This document shows, piece after piece, positions 57,690 through 64,000 of a DNA stretch of 64,000 bases. This DNA comes from Hemicordylus capensis (Eukaryota; Chordata; Lepidosauria; Squamata; Cordylidae): positions 143,235,501 through 143,299,500 of the forward strand of contig NC_069661.1 of the NCBI RefSeq assembly GCF_027244095.1, given 5' to 3'. Both the position numbers and the translations under genes were made by a program. The notes below the pieces were generated by a model. It did no database searches. It saw only the letters and a list, made by a program, of their open reading frames with translations, and was not told the DNA's origin. Position 1 is the stretch's first letter; every line of letters begins with the position of its first letter.

Positions 57690-60600
57690 GAATACATTTT
57701 AGATGGGAAGTACCTGAAGGGGTCTCCTTTTTTTTTTTTTTTTTTACAAGGGGAAGAGGAATAGATTCACAGAGCTCCTCAAAGCACAAGAATTTTGGCG
57801 GAAATACAAAATTTTTTTAACTTCTGAGCACCCAGTGCCTTCAACACATAACTCTAACTAGCCAAGATAGATTATAAAATAGCTTCATGGAACGTGAATG
57901 GATTAAATAGCAAAACCAAAAGGCTAAAAGTTTTTAATTTTCTTAAAAAACAAAGCTTGGACATTGTATGCTTACAAGAGACACATATTAGAAAACAAGA
58001 TAGAAAATATTTAGTTAATAAGGCCTTTCCTCTGACAAGAAAAAAAAAAAAGAGGCGTAGTGTTTTATGTGAAACAACAATTTGAACCTATGTTGATTTT
58101 TAAAGATGAAGAAGGTATGGTGCTAGCTTTGGAAATCTTAGTTTCCGGAATCAAAACGGTCATAATTGGAATTTATGCACCCAATTTAAAAAAAATAGAA
58201 TTTTATAAATATTTAGAACAGAAGATGGCTGAGGTATCGAATGTTAATTTAGTTTTACTGGGAGATTTTAATGGGTTTGTTTCTACATCCTTGGATAGAA
58301 AATCTGATACGTCTGAAAGGAATCTCCAAGGCAGGCTACCTAAAGCTTTTTTTGATTTAGTAGGACATATGGATCTCTACGACTTGTGGAGAATCAAAAA
58401 TTCAAATGCAAAGGAGTATACCTATTTCTCTGAAAGATACAAATCTCATTCAAGGATAGATATGGTCTGGACATCTAAATCTATTACACCATGTATGAAA
58501 AGAATGGATATCTTGCCCAGAACCTTTTCAGATGATAATGCAATTTGTTTTGCATGGAAGAAGAAGGGAACGGTTTCCATTCACTGGAGACTGAATGAAT
58601 ACTTGCTGGAAAAAGTGGAAGTTGTGGAGAAAGCCAAAAGGAAGTTAAAGGACTATTTTGAACTGAATTTAAACCAAGGAATGGACAATAAGATAGTTTG
58701 GGATGCAGGAAAAGCGGTTATGAGAGGGTTTTTTATACAGCAAAATGCATACTTTAAAAAACAAAGGGGACTGAAAAAAGAGGGATTATTGATAGAGATT
58801 TCTAAAAAAGAAAGAGAACTTCTATGGGCTAAGGACAAAAAGAAGATTACTCAAGTCATTAAAGTGCTTCTTCAGCAGCTCTCTATGTTACTATTAAATG
58901 AAGTAGAACAGAACTTAAAATATGCGAAGCAAAAGTCATTTGAATTTTCAAACAAACCAGGCAAGTTGCTGGCTTGGAAAATTAGAAGTGAGAAAAGGAA
59001 TAAGTACATATCCAAGATATCAACAAAAAATGGGCTTTCCTATGATGAAAAGGAAATAAAAAGGGAATTTTTAAGATATTATTCTGAATTATATAAATGA
59101 AATAAAGTAGAAGATATAAAAATCGACAAATTTCTCAAGGCACAAAATATTCCAAAACTTTCTAAGGACCATATAGAAATTATGAATGCACCGATATCAA
59201 CAATGGAAATAACAGAAGTAATAAAGCAAAGCAAAGCTAATAAGGCGCCAGGGCCCGATGGGTTACCAGCTTCGTACTACAAATATTTTAAAGATCAAAT
59301 ATTACAGCCTTTGCAATGGATGATGAATGATATTTTGCAAAGAGGAATTATGCCGGAGTCTTGGAAGTATGCCAATATTGCAGTAATTCCAAAACTGGAT
59401 CAAGATTTAACACAAGTCAAGAACTACAGGCCAATTTCACTCTTAAATAAAGATTATAAACTTTTTGCTGCCATTTTGGCAAGGAGAATGAAGGTTGCAT
59501 TAAGACTTTTTATTCACGAAGATCAAGCAAGTTTTTTGCCAAAACGGCAATTAAGAGATAATGTGAGAACAGTTTTGAATGTATTGGAGTATTATGAAAA
59601 GCACAATGATAAACAGATAGCTATGATCTTTCTGGATGCAGAGAAAGCATTTGACAATGTCTCCTGGCAATTTATGTGGAGGCTACTGGATGTAATGGGA
59701 GCTGGTAATAATTTTATTAGGGCTATCAAGACAATATATTTGGATCAATACTCTAAAATTATTATAAATGGGGAATTATTAGATAACTGTAAAATACAAA
59801 AAGGAACTAGACAAGGCTGTCCACTTTCCCCATTACTTTTTATATTAGTACTGGAAGTGCTTTGCAGAAATATTAGAGAAAATGATCAAATACAAGGCCC
59901 GAAAGTTCGGAAACAAGAGTATAAACTTAGAGCCTTTGCGGATGATGTAGTGTTTTTTCTAGAAAACCCATTAGAGAAGATCGGAAGACTTTTTCAAAAA
60001 ATACAACAATTTGGCCAATTGGCCGGGTTTTATATAAATAAGACTAAAACCAAGGTGTTGACAAAAAATATGGACCAGAAATCTAATGATAGATTTTTTG
60101 AAATAAGTGAACTGAAAGTGGAGAAGAAAATTAAATATTTGGGCGTCTGGTTGACAAACAAAAATTCTTTGTTGTTTTCAAATAATTATATTAAAATATG
60201 GAATATAGTAAAAACCGACTTGCAAAGATGGACTAGAATGAACTTATCTTTAATGGGAAGAATTTCAGCTGTGAAGATGAATGTTTTACCTGAAATGTTG
60301 TTTCTTTTTCAGACTATTCCTATAATTAACACGTTAGCTTGTTTCAAGCAATGGCAAAAGGACATAACCAAATTTGTTTGGCAAGGGAAAAGACCAAGAA
60401 TTAAATTTAAAAATTTAACAGATGCTAAAGAAAGAGGTGGTCTTACCCTGCCTGATTTAAGGTTGTATTTTGATGTTGTTTGTTTGACGTGGTTAAAAGA
60501 ATGGATAACATTAAGAAATCCCAGAATACTTGATCTGGAAGGATTCGATAGAAGGTTTGGATTGCATTCATATTTGTGGTACGATAAAAGTAAAGTGCAT

Positions 60601-61807
60601 AAAGACTTTCTTAATCATTATGTAAGAAGGAGTCTAATGAGAGTGTGGGTAAAATATAAAAAATGGTTGGAATCTAAAACTCCATTATGGCTATCCCCAA
60701 TTGAAGCTTTAGCACGTAAAGAGATAAATATGCAATCTGAATGGGGTACCTATAGGGATTTGTTATTTTTCCAAGAAAAGGGCTGCAAATTAAAAAACCT
60801 AATTGAAGTACAAAATTTGGTTAGTAACTGGTTTCAGTACCATCAGTTAAATGAAATCTATAAGAAGGATCTTAAAGTTGGATTTGAGGATCAAATGTCA
60901 AGATTTGAGAAGGAGCTGTGTGAAAATGACGAAAAATTAGTTTTTAAGATGTATAAGTTGTTGCTTTTGGAGGAGACAAGAGATGAAGTGGTTAAAACGA
61001 CTATGATAAAATGGGCTCAAGATGTGGGTCATAATATAGATATGGCAGCTTGGGGAAAATTATGGAAAATGGATTTAAAGTTCACTGCAAGTTATACTTT
61101 AAAAGAAAATTATTATAAGATGATGTATAGGTGGTACTTGACACCCAAAAAATTAGCATTAATGTATAAAAATGTTCCAAACAAATGTTGGAAATGTGGA
61201 CATTGTGAAGGAACTTTTTTTCATATGTGGTGGTCTTGCGGGAAGGCAAAGGCCTTTTGGGTTATGATATATAATGAGTTGAAGAAAATTTTTAAAATGA
61301 CATTTCCTAAGAGGTCAGAATCCTTCCTGCTGGGAATAACGCAAGGAGAGTTTTCCAGAAGAAACTTAACATGTTTTATGTACGCAACCACGGCAGCCAG
61401 AATAGTATATGCGAAGAAATGGAAGGACAATGAAATGCCCTCAAAAGAAGATTGGTTGATAAAAATTTTGGAATATGCTGAGATGGCAAAACTTACAGTA
61501 CTGATAAAGGATGAAAATTTGGAATCTTTTAAGATTGGAAACCATTCTTACTATACTTAAAGAACTATTTTTCTAATATGGACCTTTCAGCAGGGTTTGA
61601 AATTTAGTAATAATAGCAGGTTGGGTAGAGCAAAATCGAGTTTGCAATGTATAGGATATATGTTTTGAATTACTATAGCAATGGTTGACTTGTATAGTTA
61701 ATGAATCACGCAGATTGATGAGCAGGAAGTCTACATTTACTTAATTAGATGTAACGGGATTGTTAAGATATTGTAAAAACCAATACAAATTTTAAAAAGC
61801 AAAAAAT
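57690..61807 (+). mobile_element. L1 LINE, 5'-truncated (ORF1 missing)
   Basis: 4.1 kb between two 14-bp direct repeats. It lacks ORF1, contains a nearly full-length ORF2 (57862-61560), and has a 3' UTR of about 240 bp ending in an A-rich tail. A long T run at 57729-57746 lies in the truncated 5' part. Low decay makes it the youngest-looking LINE in the window. Confidence 0.93.
57867..61560 (+). pseudogene. L1 ORF2: APE endonuclease, reverse transcriptase, C-terminal CCHC
   Basis: The frame opens at ATA (57867) where ATG is expected: (I)DYKIASWNVNGLNSKTKRLK. The APE endonuclease blocks follow: DIVCLQETHIRKQD, LLGDFNGFV and SRIDMVWTS. RT blocks are PGPDGLPASYYKYF, YRPISLLNKDYKLFAAILAR, FLDAEKAFDNVSWQFMWRLL, GTRQGCPLSPLLFILVLEVL and the catalytic FADDVVFF (about 59935). 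The C-terminal finger is CWKCGHCEGTFFHMWWSC (about 61190). There are only two coding breaks after the start: a shift in the A run at 58040-58051 and an in-frame TGA at 59098-59100. The intact pieces are 346 codons (58060-59100) and 792 codons (59182-61560). It would nick DNA and copy RNA at the nick. Confidence 0.95.
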
Positions 61808-62330
61808 AATATTTTAAATACCTGTAGCCCCTTCGAGAGGCTTCCTGTAGGCCACGGGGGGGGGGTCCATGAAGGTACCTCTCCCCCCGCCAGCCTCTCA
61901 AATCACCTCCACAGTCAGGTAAGTTGAGTATTTTCAGCCCTTTCAGACCTCCGTAAAGGCACACGGTGGCCATTTTGGCTGCCACCGTGCATACGTACAT
62001 GGCCTGGCATGGCCTCTGGCCTCGCAGAGGTCATTTGTGCATGCACGGTGGTCATTTTGTTTTTTCCAAAATGGCCACTGTGCATGCGCAAATGACCTCT
62101 GTGAGGCTGGAGGCCATGCCAGGCCTCACAGAGGCCATATATGCATGCACAGCAGTGGCCAAAATGGCCACCGCGTGCCTTTACGGAGGCTGGAAAGGGC
62201 CAAAAATACTCAACTTACCCAGCTGCTGCGGTGATTTGAGAGGCCGGCGGGGGGGAGGGGTACCTTCACAGACCCCTCCCCCATGGCCTACAGAAAGCCC
62301 CCCAAAGGGGCTACAGGTATTTAAAATATT
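61808..62330. repeat. Long palindrome of the hAT foldback element
   Basis: 61808-61827 is the exact complement of 62311-62330, and pairing continues inward to a centre near 62063 (cattttgttttttccaaaatg). The right arm continues past 62330, where the left arm is interrupted by the L1, so it shows what the L1 target looked like. Confidence 0.92.
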
Positions 62331-62888
62331 TTTAAATTTTAAAAAAAATTGCGGACCTGCCTGGAGGTTTGTTTCTGGTCCAGATGAAATCGGGGGCTGG
62401 GGGCTGATGGTTTGGTTCGATCCCAAACCCCCAAACCTCCGGACCGGACCGCTGGACCAGTCCACACATCCCTATTAGAGAGCGCCTTCTTCGGTATGAT
62501 CCCCATCGCTTGTTGAGGTCATCTGGAGAGGTCCGTCTCCAGTTACAACTGGTGCATCTGGTGGTGGCTCGGAACCAGGCCTTTTCTATAGCAGCTCCTG
62601 GTCTATGGAATGTACTCGCGGCAGATATCCGCAGTTTAGGCTCACTGTCGGCCTTTAAGAGTACCCTAAAAACCTATTTGTTTGGCCTGGTCTTCCAAGG
62701 CTTGTAAAGTGTTGTCATTTTTAAAAAGTACTTTAATTGGTTTTAAATTATTTTAATTGTTTTTGAATTGTTTTTATATTATTTTTTGCATTGTGTTTTG
62801 AATTATGTGTTGTTATGTCTGTTGTACACCCAGAGCCTCTGGATGGGGCAGTTTATAAATGTACTAAATAAATAAATTATAAAATAAA

Positions 62889-64000
62889 AGCTGAAGATGC
62901 CATGCAGATGGCCTCCAGCACCAGGCAAGTACCTCCTATGGAAAGGGAACATTGTTGAAAATTGGGCCCAGTGGAGGGAACTCATGGAACTCATTTTTGC
63001 AGCCCCAGAAACAGATCAGTGGACTGACGAGCAAAAGGCTGCACAGTTCCAAATCAGCAATGGGCAGGAAGGCAGAGATATCTGCAGGGCCTGAGGAGCT
63101 AGTGCAAACAATCTGCAGATGACAGAAAGAGGTCAACAGTTTGCATTGTTTGAAGCATACTGCACACCAAGAAAAAACATTTCCATACAACAGAAATTGT
63201 TTTATGAAAGGCAGCAAGGGACAACAGAAACAGTAGATGGGTGGGTCACACAATTATGCCTCCTAGCTAAAGACTGTGCTTTTTATGATAGTGATCAAAT
63301 TCAAAAGATGCAAGAGAAATTATTGCAGGTGGAGGACTTAACTCTATAAAAAGCATTAAAAATAGTCTCTTGAACACAGATGAAAATATTGCAAAATAAA
63401 TCCCAAGAAGTGCATGGGATTAAGAAACAAGGGGCAAACCACAGACAGGCAGAAAGATAAAACTGCTAGGCGCATAAAACTACTCTTGAAAAAGTCGAGA
63501 CAAAAAACTGTAAAAGATGTAGGAAACCACACAGCAAAGTGGAGAAATACCCAGCATGGGGAAAAATTTGCCACAATGGTAAAAAGAGAAACCATTTTGC
63601 ACAAGTAAGCACGGCAGAAAATAAAATTCTGAGAAAAGTACATGAAATACAGGAGAGGAATCTCCAGATGGAAGAGGCACCACATCTTAGAGATGTGCAT
63701 GAATCGAGATTTGTGCACTGATTTGAAGTTCAGCTCAGGCACCTTTAAAAGTGAGGAGAGCAGGTCTGCATGCTCCCTACCACCTCTTGTCCAACAGCAG
63801 CTAGCAAATGGATGCCAAGCATGCGAAGACCTGTTCTCCTCTCTTTTAAAAGTGCCCGAGCTGAGCTTCAAATCAGTGCACAAATCTTTGCTTGTGCACA
63901 TCTCTAGCACAAGTGCATTATTTCTGGCAGTAGTAACAAAAGGCAGAAAAAGAAGAAAAAGAGGCAAAGGTGGCTATAAATATAGGCAGAAATAATAAAA
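62889..64000 (+). mobile_element. Ty3/gypsy-like gag remnant (fossil, broken, cut by window end)
   Basis: Weakly preserved gag-like sequence (for example FEAYCTPRKNISIQQKLFYE and TVDGWVTQLCLLAKDC) followed by remnants of a Cys/His knuckle region. LTRs are not seen in the window. It is old and clearly broken, with several breaks, and a small hAT MITE is inserted at 63688-63906. The rest of the element may lie to the right of the window. Confidence 0.65.
63688..63906. mobile_element. hAT-type palindromic MITE, 219 bp
   Basis: Begins TAGAGATGTGCATGAATC and ends with the complement of TAGAGATGTGCACAAGC. The arms pair almost throughout (for example 'gatttgtgcactgatttga' with its complement near 63870). 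TIR start shared with the hAT at 7089. A clean 8-bp duplication was not found. Confidence 0.75.

Larger units (their letters stand above)
57528..62474 (+). mobile_element. hAT foldback element (TAGGG-type TIR), host to an L1
   Basis: Left end TAGGGGTGTGCACGGAACTG and right end, complemented, TAGGGATGTGTGGACTGG. Flanked by ttagagag at 57520-57527 and 62475-62482. Without the L1 it is about 0.8 kb, mostly a palindrome (61808-62330). Non-coding. It shares its TIR start with the 7.6-kb coding hAT. Confidence 0.92.
57055..62885 (+). mobile_element. L2-like LINE 3' part, split by a hAT element
   Basis: 57055-57527 encodes ALARSAFYQFQLIRQLRPSL, SRLDYCNALYVRLPLYVVRK, LQLVQNVAARLVSGVTWRDH and ITFKALNSLGPGYLRE. 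After the hAT (57528-62474) the same frame theme resumes with ERLLRYDPHRLLRSSGEVRL, FSIAAPGLWNVLAADIRSL and LKTYLFGLVFQGL, ending with a stop at 62705. The 3' tail (ggatggggcagtttataaa, then AAATAAAT) runs to about 62885. Removing the guest and one 8-bp duplication restores continuity. It is 5' truncated and inactive. Confidence 0.85.

Overview
The window is vertebrate nuclear DNA, most likely from a squamate reptile (lizard or snake). The support is the repeat mix: BovB (RTE) LINEs, L2-like and L1 LINEs, an R4/Dong-type LINE with a restriction-like endonuclease, several hAT families with foldback derivatives, a Helitron, a DIRS-type element and tRNA-derived SINEs of lizard type. I see no host protein-coding gene, no genuine RNA gene, no CRISPR array and no bacterial-type operon. 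Nearly every long reading frame belongs to a mobile element. Genus and species cannot be told from the window.

Layout. 0-1.4 kb: end of an L2-like LINE, a GAAA microsatellite and a BovB fragment. 1.4-5.2 kb: unannotated DNA with a 139-bp-arm inverted repeat and a 73-bp-period duplication. 5.2-15.9 kb: an R4/Dong-like LINE on the minus strand, flanked by TAT/ATT repeats and split by a 7.6-kb hAT transposon that carries a decayed BED-finger transposase and an 8-bp target duplication. 15.9-21.5 kb: foldback elements, a hAT MITE, a SINE, a 1.1-kb hAT-like element, and a foldback MITE that received a SINE with an inverted half. 21.5-37.7 kb: a hAT fragment split exactly between A and T by a 15.4-kb Helitron (minus strand). 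The Helitron has a TC 5' end, a 3' hairpin and CTAG, and holds three same-strand copies of the RepHel gene, one of them close to intact.

37.7-42.8 kb: a LINE whose 5' end is folded back, a BovB copy with a target duplication, a dispersed repeat and a second copy of the hAT MITE. 44.3-44.6 kb: a CCCTCC-rich minisatellite. 45.2-52.2 kb: a hAT-type element that contains a broken DIRS-type retroelement (fossil). 52.9-54.4 kb: another hAT-type element with a GC-rich palindrome. 55.0-56.2 kb: a truncated LINE with a 15-bp target duplication. 57.1-62.9 kb: a three-level nest, L1 inside a hAT foldback element inside an L2-like LINE. 62.9-64.0 kb: a broken Ty3/gypsy-like gag fossil carrying a small hAT MITE.

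The parts do not form a pathway. They record successive insertions, and many can be dated relative to each other because the host element's sequence resumes after the guest. The TIR type TAGGGRTGTGCA recurs on four elements, so one transposase lineage may have moved them all. The most notable items are the multi-RepHel Helitron with exact ends, the R4/Dong element at TAA-type repeats interrupted by a coding hAT, and SINE and LINE copies with inverted 5' parts. All family names come from motif recognition, not from a database search.
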